64,000 bases of DNA from Phoebastria nigripes (GCA_035582835.1 JAYKAV010002442.1:3421728-3485727); one strand, 5' to 3'. Shown: positions 39,088 to 53,929, numbered from the stretch's first letter. Translations and numbers: made by a program. Notes: generated by a model not told the origin, from the letters alone.

Positions 39088-40314
39088 TTCCTTCAGTCTT
39101 TATCATGCTGAATTTCAAGGGGTATTTAATTAAAAAAGATTAATTAGCTTTGTTATGAGATCAGCACAGGTGTAGTTCTCTGAATCACCTTCTGTTTGCC
39201 ACAAAACAGTTTTATCTGAGTAAGGTTATTTCAACACTTCAGCTAGAGAGGAGACAATTTTATTTATTAGGAGGGCTCTGCCATCTCTTCAGTAAAAAAA
39301 AAGGTCAAACTCAACATTGGCATTAAACACATCAAATCATACTCAACAGGTGATCACAAGTTTAACATCAGCACCATTTTGAATACGCTAAACTTTTAAC
39401 GTTTTCCACACCCTGTCCTTGGCCTCTTGCTAACTAAAAGCCCTGTACACAGGGCTCAAATAGGTCTGCAACAACAGAACTGTGCTCTGAAAAATTAACA
39501 AGATTTAAAAGATGGTTTTCTTGTTACCAGGTCTATGAAGACAGTCACTGCTTATACTTCTAGGCTCACTGGCATATGAGGGAAAAATAGAAAAAAGGCC
39601 AGTTTTATTACCACTCTCAAAATTCTAAAAAAGTGGGTCACTATAATGAAAACATGTATCTGCCTCCAAACCCCCCATCAGCTTTGTCAGTCTACTCAAC
39701 CACCACAGTTTTCTAATACCCTTGACAGTTCTACAGCACCAAGACCGTACGGTTTCCCAACCTTTTACACAGCACAGTGAAAAAATTTTACAGCTAAAAA
39801 TCAAACTGTGTATTTCATAAATGCAAAGACGAAGATTACCTTTACACCTCTAATGCGTCATCCTCATGTTTATTGGGGTATTTTTCCAAAGGAAAGGTTC
39901 TTCCGTAAGGCAACTCCCTTCCTCACAACAGAAAACTACGCTTGGGTCAGCTGCAAATTGAATCACTCACTGAAAGCTTCCAATAAATTAATTACTCACC
40001 ATGCATTTTCATGTCCAATCTTGTGGCAAATAAAATTCTGTATGAGAAAACTTTTAAGTGCTTAAAGTACAGATAGAGAAATTTCTTCCGAGGACATATT
40101 CTTGCTATAGGAAGAGGAAGGAAGCCAACTCTGCTTGCAGATAAGGAACATTTACATTCATGTTATTCCACCTTAACTTCTGAGCTGAAAATTGTACAAT
40201 ACACATGTAATGGTGTGCATCTCTCTTGGAATTTATTCCATCAACCAAAATGTGGACCTCGAATTAAAACACTATAAAATCAGAAAGGAAGAAGCTTCAT
40301 GCACTAGTTAATAT

Positions 40315-40351
40315 TAAAAAAAAAAAAAAACAAAAAAACAAACAAAAAAAC
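40315..40351. repeat. A-rich (CAAA)-type simple repeat
   Basis: Poly(A) grading into CAAAAAAA and CAAACAAAAAAA units. Similar tracts occur at 58198-58227 and 59902-59952, and as the complement at 54395-54458. Confidence 0.85.
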
Positions 40352-41745
40352 ATTAAGAAAATTCATAGCAGGCTATACCTACTTTTCTAAACCATCACAG
40401 ATGAGCTGGTCAGCTCTCCACTTAATGAATGCTTTAGCCCAAATCAGATTTGGTGATTAAATTATTTCCCTAAATCTAGTAATAAAAAATGACCACTCAG
40501 GTAGCAAATGAGGTTGGTATTGCCTGCACACGCAGTGTTTATGTGTGGGTAGGGGAAGGAGGAGGCAAGAACTGCTGCAGGTCACCAACACAAGTTCTCT
40601 CAGGTTTTGGTTCACCATTTTGTTGTTTTTAACAATTAACCCAGAATGAATGGAATCTGTTTCAAAATACCTTTAGAAATTCAGGTTTTCAGGTTGGTAA
40701 AAATTCTGTTTCCTTNTTTTTAGATTGTATCACTGAAATCTTACAAGGAAACCAGCCAGATTCTTGTAGATGGTTTATTTAGCTAGAAAGAAAAAGCAAC
40801 CTCCACAACATGCCTACAAGCTAGCTATCCAACCAAGTGCCTACTAAGAAATTATTTGTATTTGTGACTCTGTAAACATAGATTCTAAAGCAATGACAGC
40901 ATCCCGATATGAACTTCAAGTGCAGAAGCAGCAGGCAGTGCAGTAGCCAGATGTGAGAAGACAGCTGTTGCCCAGCTGGCTGGCTACGAGCTTTGTAGCT
41001 CAGAGTGTCAGGTTTTGCAGTCTGCAGCGTAGCTGCACAGCTGTTCTACAGGTTCACTTCTTTAAACAAGTATCTAGCACTCATAAGAAGTCATTTTGCA
41101 AACAAAGAAGGCGGCACTAGTCTTTGTCAGCTATTAGAGGGAAATCACTAAGGGGAGAGCACGGTGGTGCTGTCACTGGATTCTCCTGGTACAAGCGCGG
41201 CTACGTGCGCATTACTGTGACAACGGCTCCNCAAAGCCATCTGTGCAATGATGCTTCAAAGTTGACCTTTTTCAAATTCTCTTATTTCAGAGGAAAAAGA
41301 TTCTAACCCTTCAGCAGATATGTAAAAAGCATGGCTAGTTTAACCCTGTGTGCCTGGAAGAGGATCTAAATGACTGCCTTCCAAGTAGCTGGGGTGGGGG
41401 GAGGCAAGAGGGGCGCAAAAAACCCAATTAGGTTGGCACAGCTTTGGAGCAGAGATGACCCCAAGGCTCTGTAAGCTTACATCCCAGCTGTCCCCAGTTT
41501 TGCTGTTATAATTGTCCATTATTAGATTGTTGTCTGAATTTGCAAACTGCCAGCGCCGTCTCAGCTTTGGGATTATACCTCCATTCTGTCCTCTGTCCTT
41601 ATACGTGACCACGATGCTTCAACACTTCTATGATGCTTCACTTCTGTACCATTAGGAAAATCAATATTCCTAGTAGAATGACAAAACTGAGGCTATGTGG
41701 TACCTCAGATTTGAAGGACAGATAGGCAGAAACTTGCGACAGGGG

Positions 41746-41760
41746 AAAAAAAAAAAAAAA
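41746..41760. repeat. Poly(A), 15 bases
   Basis: A mononucleotide run read directly. Confidence 0.9.
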
Positions 41761-44700
41761 TTAAGAGAAGCGGCACAAATGCCTAATAATATTTCAAAAC
41801 CTACCGTAAACATATTGTTAGTACAGTATGACAGACCTGGATGCCAGGAGGCATCATACAGTGACAGGACTCTAAATACCTACCCTCCCTGGTTAAGAAC
41901 AACCTCTACATTCTTATTCTTTTCAAGAAGGAAAGTAAAGATTCACTATGTGTTTTTGCAAAAGTTTCCCAATAAGCTAGACCAGAAATACTGCCACATG
42001 CTTAAGGGTCAAGAAAAGACGGTCAACAAGAGCTAAGACTCCAGACGAAATTTCACATTGACCATTACCAGACTCCAAGACAAAGAGCGGAGAATACCAG
42101 GGCTGAGTTACTCGGTTGGTGCGTACTAGGACCTGTCCAGACATAATGGTCCCGTATGATCAGTTTAGACAAGTAACCAGCGATGCAAACAGAGATACTG
42201 CAGTTCTGTGGAATTACCAGGGACGATCCCTGGTTACACAATGCACCTGCACGTTCCTCAAGCTGCTGATCTGCTGCCTCGAGTTCTGGCTTTCATTTAA
42301 ACAAGACAAGCAGCAATTATGGTTGCGCAAAAAGCCTATCACAGTTTACACATTTGAGGTTAAGTAATGCAGAGATACTCCAGCCTCATACAGACAAGAA
42401 CTGAACTAGCCCATACACCTCTGACAGATGCTACATGAGACGAGTTCAGCACTGCCATCCATTCCTTCTGCAGAGATCTTCATTAGCCTTTAATCTGAGC
42501 CACGTTGCATCCGAGATGATAGTTTTTCCCCCTCCTCAATGATGGGGCCACCAAACTAAAAAATTAGCAGTATCTGTTCATGCTTTTAAGATCCACTGAG
42601 TGGACCTCAAGTAAATAAGCATGGCTGTGTTTTATACAGGTACAAAACAACCTGAAAAACCTTCCTTCTGCTAATTCACATGGATGGAAATAAAGGATAC
42701 TTCCCTAACTTGGTCCTTAACCCAAATAGACAAATGCAAAACAAAAGTAGTCACGAAAGCACAGAGCAGCATGGAAAACCAAGACCAGAACTGTTGATTT
42801 AAAATCAGGTGCTCAGAGTTCAAATTTAAGTTTTTCCTTATATTCACCTACCCCACATTTCCCTTCAGCCTGGAGAAACTCAATGAATTCAGCAAATCCT
42901 CTGCTGGTATCAGTACAAGTGCTAGAGCTCCTGACCTTTTAGCCAAGTGACATTTAAACAAATATATATATGTCTATTCCAGAAAGGGGAGGGGAAGATC
43001 ATCCCAGTCCTATAGATTTGGACCTTTGGGCCAGCCCCCAAATCAGTAATGGGTGAAATTACCATGGGGACTAGAAACACAGCTGCAAGGGGCAATTAAA
43101 GGAAACTCAAATACTCCAGTGCTGAATATAGTAGAGATCCCTCACCCTAAAACCCACAAATACTCTTTCCCTGCCCCACCTCTTGAATGAAGGTCGTACT
43201 TCATGGCATGGAAAGAGAAATAAGAGGAAACTTTCCAACTTTTTTAATGTGCATTCATACTTACCAAGAAAGACATAAGTTCAATCTTTTGAATATTTTA
43301 ATCAAGGAAAAAAGGTTTCTGTCAGGAGATAAAGCTTCATAATAAAATGACTGTTTATGCTCCTTTTATTGAGCCTCCAGTTTTGATAGTCTTATTTCCA
43401 GAATTTTACTAAGCAATAACAATTATCTTCTCATTAAAACGGCACAAAAACCTTCAGAACATCTGACATAACCAAAAACACAAGGTAGGAATTAAAACAA
43501 AACTGAGCAATTACAGCCAGTTAAAGGAACGGTGATAAAGTGCACTTTCAAAGTCTTTTATTATTAGATAAGTTTTTCCTTCCCATGAAAGTCGCATGTA
43601 GATGGAGTGATGGGGAATTTCGAAGGCAGTTCAGACAGCCCTTTATGTCCTAGCTCGGACACACACCCAATGCCCCTTCCCTTGCTCTGGTACTGCTGCT
43701 CATCCAAGCCCACAGTGAACCAGTTCAGGAATTTAATCCAGTATTTAGAGAACTACTCAGCATTAGAACTAAAAAGCATTAAAAACCTAATTGATCAATA
43801 AACTAGTTTCTTGTGGTTTAGTCCTCTGAAACAGCTCATTGCAGGTAGGGAGGAGGCAGTGAAAAGGAGATTACCCCTCTGGCAGCAGCTACCCATTAGA
43901 CTGATTTAACTGGAATATCAAATCACCCCCCTTCAACTCACATCTATCTTGTGATGAGAGATGACTAAAAGCGTTACCCCACAGCTCAGTTGACAAGGAG
44001 ACGGTAAAGCCAACACAACTCACTTGAGTTGAAATCACATGCCCATACCCTTGATATGAACACAGCAAACGTCTCTATTATTATTGAAACAGATTGAATG
44101 TGTTCAAGCTTCGGTCTTTTTCTCAACAGCACCTAACCTCCTGCCAACGCTCCAGCAGCACGTGTGCCTCTAGTCTTGCCGCCTTCTCAAACTCTGTAAT
44201 GATGAATTTATGGGGAAAAGCCTTCCTTACCTTGGGTACAAACTGGCTAGTTCAACGTACTCCAGCACAACTGATGTTAAAACATTTTTGAGATATTTTA
44301 GTATAGTTTGAACTATTTTGAATAGGAATAAAAATAGTTATTTTAGTGTAAAAAGAAGACGTAGGTTGGAAAACAAAGTAACATAAGAATTCACTGCAAC
44401 GTGGTGTTACACAAGTAACCTCAGCAACATTTTGCTATGCAAGCTGTACTGGGACCTTTGAAACAGGCAATGCCTTGATCAAAGTACTCTTGGGCACGAT
44501 GGCCGGTCACTGTCCCCTCCACGTGTGTCCTTATAGGGATGTCTTCTGCTGGGTCTGATGAGCCTTCCCAAGACACCTGTGCTCACACGTCTTATGTGTA
44601 CTAAAGATGCTCTGCACATCACTGGCTATGCAACGGGTCCAAGTTTCCATACATTCCCTTGTGGACATTTTCCTTTGTCTGCAGCCTGCGCGGTGCAGAT

Positions 44701-47700
44701 GACATTTGGTATGATAGTAATGTACATACTAGAAAGAAAATCTTCTCCCCAGAAAAGAACTGAAAAGGTTGAACAAGGTTCATACATGCATGCCACGGCA
44801 GACTTAACCTGTCACCCACTCATCCGAAGAACAAGATAAATGCAGGGCAGAATCGTCTTGAAATGTAATTTAAGTCTTGTTCTTTCAGTGCTTTCTCCCC
44901 CACTTTCTTGCTCCCTCCCTCCCTCCACCAAATATCAGTTTCTACAGTGTGTATATACATATATTTTTTTTTATTTTTATTTTTAAATTGCTGGCAAAAA
45001 TCAGGTTGTGCATGAGCAAGTCCGACAAGAAAAGTGCTAATTTATGCTGAAATAAGAGGCCCAGAAACTATCAACGTTTTCACAGTGATAAAGCCATCAC
45101 TGCAAATGCAGCCTGACAAGCAGATCACCTGTGCTGCACCCCCAGCCAGGGCACCCTTACCACACTCACCCAAACCGAGACGCGTATAACATAAGCAGTT
45201 CTGCTCTTCATCAGGATTTGCAGGTGGTCACCAGCAGGATATACACTCCAGGAGCTTTAGGAAATGCCATCTTTCAGCGTTAAAACCATGCCCTGTTCAG
45301 GCTCCTTGTCTGCATGCTCTAAGAGCAAGCCCAGCAGTCCAACAGCCCGCTCCCGGAGAAAGGCTGCTGGCGTACAGAAGTGCTTAAATAGCTGCAGAAA
45401 CTGGACCCACATCAATTCTTCTGGATTGATAAGTAACACAGAAATAGAGGCATCAAATTAGTTTTTACAAAACCTCCCTTTGGACTCAAGCACTTCTTTG
45501 AAAGCCAGTCCTTGCACCCAGCAATCTCAGCTGCTCTGGTACAACTGTGCGATCTAACAGCGATGTGCTGGAAAAGATTATTCTCAAGCCTCCTCGGTTC
45601 CCTGATGGACCCTGTCGGGCAGCTGTGAAAACAGCAGCGGGAGTATGAATGAGGGGCAAGACAAGGGCTAAGACAAGCAGCAAGGTCAGTTTAAGGCAGA
45701 ACAGGGAGAAAGGTAAGCTCCAGCTACAGAGGTAGTATTTAGAGGGCCTCAAAATATTTCTTTTGAAGAACCAAGCTATTTAAACCCAGCGTTATTTCAT
45801 CCTGCCGCAGGTAATTCAGTATGTACATTGGCAAACCAGAGTCAGCACTGTTTTGAACAGGAGAATCTTCTCTGTACTACGTAGGAGGCACATACCTCCT
45901 CTCTGCGTTACCTAAGCAAACATCATCCACATCCACAGGGCTTCAAACTTTTTCAATAAATCCTCCATACGACAAGTATTTCTGTCAGGGAACTCCTCTG
46001 CTTTCTCCTTGTTCTCCTCTGCGGCTGCACATGGAGGTGGTAACCTCAGAGCCGGAGCCACCTCAAAGCTTACCGGAACATTTTGCTCTGTTCTCTGCCT
46101 CATGCAGCACCACAGAAATCGCCATTTCACATTTAGCCGTCAGTCCATCTAACAAAGCGTCCCACTTTGGTAGTTACCAGTATTGGACAAAGCACTTTAC
46201 TACCTGCTATGGCTTTGCACAGTAAGGGAGAAAAAGCTTTGCGGTCCAGGACAGTCATTTGTTTCCATTGCTGCTGACAAAATTGTGAGAATCTCAAGAT
46301 GGAGCTACTACCTCCTCCTGTAGATTGCCAGCAGTGATACTGAAAAATCTTCAGGGAAATGGTGTAATTAAGAGCATTATAACTTTTTAAAAATACAGGG
46401 AGTAGCAGAGCGTGCTTCCTGATCCTAACGCTCCTGGGGCAGGACACAATTTAGACGGGGAAAGCCTGCCCCTGCGCAGCACACCGGTGTCCCAGGAGGG
46501 CCCTGCTTGGTTGTGTTTGTCTGGGGGGAGGCAGAAAAGGGAATTACAGCTGATTGAAAACATTTTGCATAATTGGACCTGATAAGAGACCTATACCCAT
46601 CACTCCAGGAAACTATTTGCATTCTTATAACAATTACAGAACATATAAAATTCAGAAGTTAAGCAAAGAAATAGAAACACTAATAGTGGTGGTAAAAAAC
46701 AGGTGAATAAATGGACCACCAACATTAAAAAAAAACCCCAATGCTACTTTTAAACCTCTTTTCAGACACACGAGAGCATTTTTGTTGGGGATATCGGGGG
46801 TAGGGGAGGAGGGAAATGACAAAAGGAAGATTAACAAAACCGCGTCTTGGGAAAGACTTCAATTAATATTAAGAGCAACCAGAAAGACAAAACAAATGAT
46901 GCAGAACCAACTACAGACTCCCCATATGGAGGACAGCGAATGCACAGCACAAAGACAAGCCTACTTTAAACACGCTATCGATGGCTTAATTTCCCCCCAG
47001 GGAGTGAACACTACTCAAATTCATTTTTCCTTTTTTATTTTCCCAGCTATTAAGAGCAAACAGTTAGCAAGAAGATAATAAGCAAGCAATTATCAGATGA
47101 AGAAAAACATGTTTCCGAGGTATCTCAGAGAAGTGACACGGGGCTTAAGAGTGGCTCTGTGCAAGATTTTACCAGGGGACCTTCACAGTCAGACCATGTG
47201 CAGCTCTTTCTGACTTCCCAGGAAGGAGGAAACATAACAGCTTTTTAATTCTCATCAGTGTTTACATCGGCATCTTCCTAAACGTTTTGCACAATTTAAA
47301 ACAACATTTTTCTTTTTAAATGATACACGCCTAGTTCAAACACCAGTAAATGAGCATTAAGGTAGCTACTTATCTACTCGAGGCAGTAATTCTTCTGTTT
47401 TAATTCTTACATTATATTAGCGACAGATGTTGTAAGATCCTCACAGCATTACAAAGCCTACCCAAGGTTATATTCCTCCTCACTCACACATGAGCACAGC
47501 CACCCAGCTGAGCCCCACCCTGCTACTCATTAAAAAATATGTATTGAAGCATGCCCGGAGACACTGCGGTAAATTCAAGATAAGCAGAAGTTCTCCAGTG
47601 CAGGTCTCCACAAGTTCGGAGTTGGTTTCTTTGAAAAACACTTTCAAGTAGCATCCCTTGCCTTCCCTTATTCTCAATCCTGCGCTTAAAGGGCTTGTTT

Positions 47701-50321
47701 AAATCCAATTCAAGTAAAAGCAGCATTCCTCAGACGCCACTTTGCAATCAGAAGTTTTGCTATGATTTAAGTACACGGAAGGAATAAGCTACAGTTCAAA
47801 TGTCCTTCCTTCAAGGGGATAGAAGATGGTCTTTCAAAAGGGATTGATTTGAAAGCCTATGCCCACTTCAACTCTTCAACAGAGCTACTGTGTTCAAGGG
47901 GTAATTTTAGTTTAAGATTAAAATGCCACAGAGACCAGGACTGCACTTGTTTGTTTGTCTGTCTTCCAAGCTAATCTCTTTCTTTTTGCACAGCACAAGT
48001 CCCTAGCCAGAAACCACAAGGGCTGGGTATCTCCTCTTGCAGCATCCCTGCCAGACTGGAACTGGAATCCTTTTGAAAAGGATTTTTACACCCCAAATGA
48101 GAAGAAAGATTTAAAGGCATGTGATTCCCCCCCCCCCATTTCCCCCAGGCTCAATGCACAGTACTGCTGGCACTTGGTAAATAAAAAGGCAAAAGGAACC
48201 ATTCAGTAATTTCTATTGCTTACAGAACAAAACCTGGTGGGAAGGGAATACACAAACTGCAGAAGTAACTGCCAACACAAAGGTTTTGCATCCAAACACA
48301 GATTCTAAGTATGCTGAGGGTAAAAAAAACAAATGGCCCAACTTCCTAAGTCACCTCTTATTTACATTTCAAAGAACGCATTACAGAGCCACCACAATTA
48401 ATTCTGTCTTACCTCTATTCCTGACAGTGGCGAAAACCCTGAATTTTAAGTCCCAGTTGCAGTATCAGCTGTGCAAATGGACAGAACAACAATATTTTCA
48501 ATAAACTTGAATAAATTGTCTATGGATATCTTCCCTAAAGAAGAAACCTGCTTTACCGTCAAGTTGGCTCACTCACCAGTGATACAAGGCAGACGCACAC
48601 TAAAACACTCTGCAACAGAGGTTATAAATCAGCTCAAGTAGCCAAGTTACAGCACAGAACTTCAGGATTAGGATGACCAACCTCAGCTTTGCTCTGTAGT
48701 ATCCCACACCACAAAAAACAATTAAATTAGAACATTTTAGTGTGTCGCTGTTCTAGATTAAAAGCTGGACTCACTTTTAAAGACGCTGGGGAGAGGGGAG
48801 AGTGATACAATACATTTCAGACATCAGGGACCCATTTCCCTCTTCATCCTTCCTACCTTTACATTTGCTGACCTCTAAACGTAACTTACATCACCTTACA
48901 GACCAGCACTTTCTCTGTTAAGGGTAAATGAAATTAAGCATGCTTTGCTGTAAAAAACAAACCTGCCAGTCCCTTGCCTGCCCCTGCTGTACACAGCAAC
49001 TTTGCCAAGCAGCAGTTAACAAGATACTGCCCACTTTGAAGCTATGGTTGACTTGAAACCTTGTTCTTTGCAAAACCTGTTAAATTAAAGACGGCTCCTT
49101 ATTTAAAGTACGAGTGATACAACTAGAGTAGAGAGGCAAGCACTCAAAACAGCAGTAGCAGCAAGCAGGCGGGAACTCAGAGCTTTGTCCACNGAGTGTT
49201 TGAAAACTTTTGCCGTGCTCCAGGAAATCTGGACCCAACGATGCACGTTCAAGCCACGCCGTCCATGAGGCACTCTCCTTCTAACAACAACAAAACCCAA
49301 AATCGTTATTCTCGCCCCCCTAACCATGCTTTTAGCTTTGTGGTCGTGTCCTCACAGAAAAATTTTAACGCAACAGATGACCGTAGCGTCCAGAAACACT
49401 GCTCATGTAGCCGGCATGCTGCTAATCAACAGCCAGAGCAGATGGAATGCAAATCTCCCAGCGAGGGAAGACCAGGAGGCTGTCACCATCCTGCTCCGAA
49501 AACATAAATGAGCTATAATCAATTAGGAGCTAAATTCAGACAGAATTTTGGTGAAAGGCAACACTTCAAGGTGTTTAGGGGGGAAATCAATCTGCTCCAT
49601 TTAAAAAAACCCACCATGTATTGCAAGGTTATTCTGCACCGTTTTATCTGTCAGCAATGCATCAGCACAAGTTGTTGTTGTCCTGATTTTATTTCCTGCA
49701 AGGATTTTAATTTAAGCTTTAGGCAAATTAATCCATTAACTACAAATAGAGTGAGGATGGCCTTAAAGGTAACATTATTTTCTTCTCACCAGAAGAGAAG
49801 TATTTTTTTTGGCAAATATTTTAGAAGATGGAATCAGCTCCTCTTCAACAGCAGAAGACAGGGGGAGTGGAAAAAGCATCACCCAAAAGTCACAGGGGAA
49901 TGAAGTTTTGCTACAGCCATGCTGGTCTATACCAGCAAGCCACGAAGAACCAACTTCAATAGGTTTGGGGGTTTCTTTTAAGCATATTCACACACGGAGA
50001 AGCATTGAAGCTGCCCCAGTTCTTCCACTCAATTGATTCACCAACTGTTCTGAAACATGAATAAATATGTAAGTGGCTACTCTACTCTAGTTAGTGACAT
50101 TCAGTGAATCTAACCAGAGAGCCTAGACCTCCAGCCCCTGCACTTAGCTCTCAGTGCCTCTCCCTTGGGAACTGAATAGCAATCAGGTATGTAATGCAGA
50201 GATGGTTGCTTTTTTTCTTCCCATTTAAGGTGGAAAAGGGGGGTGGGGCACAGAGATAGGATGGAAAAAAGAATTAAATCCTTAAACCCAAGCAAATGGT
50301 CTAAACATGCTTAAAGAACTG

Positions 50322-50324
<3 letters not shown>

Positions 50325-50381
<57 letters not shown>
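50325..50381. repeat. Poly(A), 57 bases
   Basis: The longest homopolymer in the window, 57 uninterrupted A. No target-site duplication or retrocopy body was recognised beside it. Confidence 0.95.
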
Positions 50382-50383
<2 letters not shown>

Positions 50384-53300
50384 TTAGAAAATAGGGAGAA
50401 GGAATAAAGGAAAAATAAAACTGACTGCAATTGCAGAAAACGTGAAGCAGATGATGCATTTCCTATGTGATAGCTTAAACAAGTCCCAGGGCACACCTCT
50501 TAAGTCCATCAAATACCAGATTTACATAAAATCATTAATTCATTACAGTCATGAAAGAAAAGAGGGATGGGTTAGGAGGGACAGGATAGAATGAATGAAG
50601 CAAAAATTTAAGCCAGAGACACAAGCAAAATGTCCATATCCACGTACGTAGAGCTTCCTGAAGGAGAGAGACACACAACTAACCTCAAAGAAATTTCTCA
50701 AACTGAAAAACCTTAAAGTTTGCCAACACTAAAACACCATGGCTTTGAATATACAGAAAAATGTACACATGACAGTAATACCACTCGTATGCCCGCACTC
50801 TGCGGCAATACAAAGGGAAGTTGCTGATGCTGCATTTGTTCCTACCACTGACGAGCTATGTGCTTCTGGTTTGGTTTCCGTCACCCCGAATTAGAAACAC
50901 AGCCTCTATTCCTGCTAAACCTGCCCGAGGACTGCTGGGTCTCAGCCACCTCTTTTGACCCACTGGAGTCAACTCAGCTTTTCATGAAGCTTCTTACTGT
51001 ACCCCTGAAATAATGGTAACTTTTAACCAAAAAGTAATCCAAAAGATTAAAGTCCCCTGCAAACTCACATCTAACATACAAATTAATTTTCAGGTTTCTT
51101 TGCTGGTTTATCACTTGATTCACACGCACACCCTGGAACTGCAATTCTGGAGCTAANACTGTCTCTTAAGGCACATTGATATCACGGCAATCCCACAACA
51201 CAACACAACTGGTCTTACAGACGGCTGCACTATTTTTAAAGCAGAACACGGATGTATTTTCCTCTCTTTTGCCAAACAAGTATATGAAATGTGCCACATG
51301 GCAGGGTAGCATGCAGATGACAAAACAGTCAGAATTCAGCAGAAATACAAGATGGGGTTGCCAGAAGGATGCCAACAACTCTTTGTCAAACCTGCTGCAA
51401 CAAAAGCTTTGGCGTATCTTTGCTCTCCAGAGCTGAAAACTTCCACAACTGTTGTAATCTCGAATTCAGTTGAGTAAAGGAGAAATGCATTTAAGACCAA
51501 AGGAGTGTCCTGGGTCTTGGATGCAAGCTTACCCAAGTATCTGTTGATGTGTCTGTCTTAACCTCCCAGATGCAGAAAGAAGTCACCACAAATTTTGAGG
51601 CTGTTACAAGAGGAACTGCTGACACAAAGGAAATAGCCTGCACTGGAGGCAAAGATAGCGTGTTTTCNGTAACGGATAGACTCAGACAGCACACACAGTT
51701 CATTCTGGGGAAAACGTCCAACATTGGAGCTTACCTAAGAAGCATTTACAGGCTGTCACACGCACCTAACGCTGAACAGCAGAAGTGAGTCTGAAAAAAC
51801 CCTCTGGGATGAAATTAAAGTCTTCATACAGACAAGGGGTCTAAATAACGTTTCAAATTTGTGGCCAGGACCGAGCTGAGCATCTGGTACAATCACCCTG
51901 TCATCTGAAAGGTCCATTTGGTGCTAATATACTAAACAGCCAAAAAGCAGAGATATTCACGAGACCTATAGGCTTTGCGTCGCATGACTACAAGAGACCA
52001 CAAGAACACAAGGTATCAAAGGCAATGAGGACAAAAGGTACACAATAAAATGTAAAGATATTTAAAGGGAGCTGTAATAATTTATTGAAAAAAAAAATAG
52101 CGTTCCCTTTCTAAGGGCTGCATGGGTACCTGTCGTTAAATCAAGATAAGCCGCNCCTAACCCACAAGCCGAGTCCTCTGTTGGCAGTGTTAGAGCAGCC
52201 CTGGCGCTGCAGCCATCGAGCACACAGCTCAGCTGACAGTATCAATTACACTGCATTGTTTTGAGGGACAGGAGAAGACCCACAAGGCACAAAATACAAC
52301 TACACGCAGGCAGCCTCTATACAAAAAGTCACTGATCATTAAATCAATCTTGCTTTTTAAGAACAAGCTTGAAAAGACCAATCTGAGCGGCTGCTGCTGA
52401 ACTAATGGATATATTTGCTTTTGTGTTTATTGTACAAGAGCAAATCTAGGAAATTTATAGCAAGTGACGTTTTATGAGAAAGCATCTTTGCAGCTAACTT
52501 TAAAGAATTTTATCATTTTAATTTCAAAATGCAAAAGCAAACACAAGGATTCACTAATGCATGCCTTATTAGCATGTTGCTTAATACTACTTAAGAAACG
52601 ATCGTGAACTGTTCTTTGGATGCCCACAGACTGTGTATCTCTCCTCATGAGCAGCTCCATTAGCACTGAAAGATGGAAAATAAACTCTTTCCCTGCAAAT
52701 CTAGTATAAATACATGCCACCTCTACTACAACCACTAGTAACAAAGATTTACAGCAACAGCCCATGTGCATGTATTTCAAATATTCACAACATAAGGTCT
52801 CAAGCAGGCAAGTTTGACAAGAATTAAACTATGTTCCATAGAGGTGATGGTGTGTTCAGGCAAGCTTTACACTTTCAGGAATGCTGCCGGTACTGAAAAA
52901 AGGCTTGTAACATTGTAAAAAAGAGATTTTATAATTTCAAATAATTGCTTTTTGAGTGGTAAAATGTTTGCCAAAACAAGNGTTTCTTATGAGCCATAGC
53001 CTACTGCCCTAGATTCCTCTCTGAAAATCGTCATTATTTTATTATAGTAAAATAGTTATATCATTTTCAGAGCCTGAAGTTGTAATGCTGTCAGAAGACA
53101 TACACTGATAGAGAATCCAGTGCCATCAACTATGAAGTCTGACTTCCTTTAACAAATCTTTAACAAATTCTCAGTGAAACAGCTTCTACATCACCACAGT
53201 GTTCATTAAGGAGACAGTGGTGAGCTGCCTCCAATGCCACTGAAATACAGAAAAGCTCTGAGCAGCTGTAGTGGAAGTGTTTGTGTCTGTTTTCTTTGCT

Positions 53301-53914
53301 GCTATCCACAAACCCATGGGTAACCACAGGGCTCACAAAATTCACATCACTTATTTCAGCAGAGGTCAGGAAAACAGCAAATAGAGCAGAGGCAAGCACT
53401 GAAACGACTCAGGAACTGTAAAACTGAACCTCACCCCAGGCTTTACCTGACAGTCAGCTGCCAGATGCTGGCAGCAGATGAATTCAGATGCACTCAGGTC
53501 TCTACTAGCTGGGAAGCCCCCACTGCTGCTATCCATGGACGCAAAATCCACGTGAGAAGTAAACGGCAGAAAAGCCATAAATGAGAACCAAGAAATATAT
53601 ATCAGGCTAAGCATTATAGCCTTACAATATTGTGCTCTAGTCCAAGAGAATCAACAAATAATAGACATACAAAGACATCCCCAAATATCTATCAGGACAC
53701 ATTACAGTGCTGAGGAATGAGGCAAACCTCTCTACTTCTGCAGTAAGTCTGGGATGGAGGAAAAGACCTTTCCCAAGAGGTGGGAAGGGGAAATCATGGA
53801 GGTGGATCTTTATACGAGTTTAAAGTAATCTTTCCAGAGAAATTAGTTTCTAAAGAACCAGAAACAGTCTCACTTTCCAATAGCAAGAAATAAGGTTCTT
53901 GCAAACTCTCTTGC

Positions 53915-53929
53915 TTTTTTTTTTTTTTT
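53915..53929. repeat. Poly(T), 15 bases
   Basis: A mononucleotide run read directly. Confidence 0.9.

Noticed and set aside
42864..42885. The word CAGCCTGGAGAAACT, similar to a CR1 internal motif
   Set aside because: No further CR1 words follow in order, so it is probably chance.
44905..44930. A CCCTCCCTCCCTCC run
   Set aside because: It is too short and imperfect to call more than a minor pyrimidine-rich microsatellite.
45485..45505. A minus-strand AFKEVLE reading, similar to the start of the missing XPR1 exon 2
   Set aside because: There is no proper acceptor, and the following residues (ESKGRFCKN, then stop) do not match the family.
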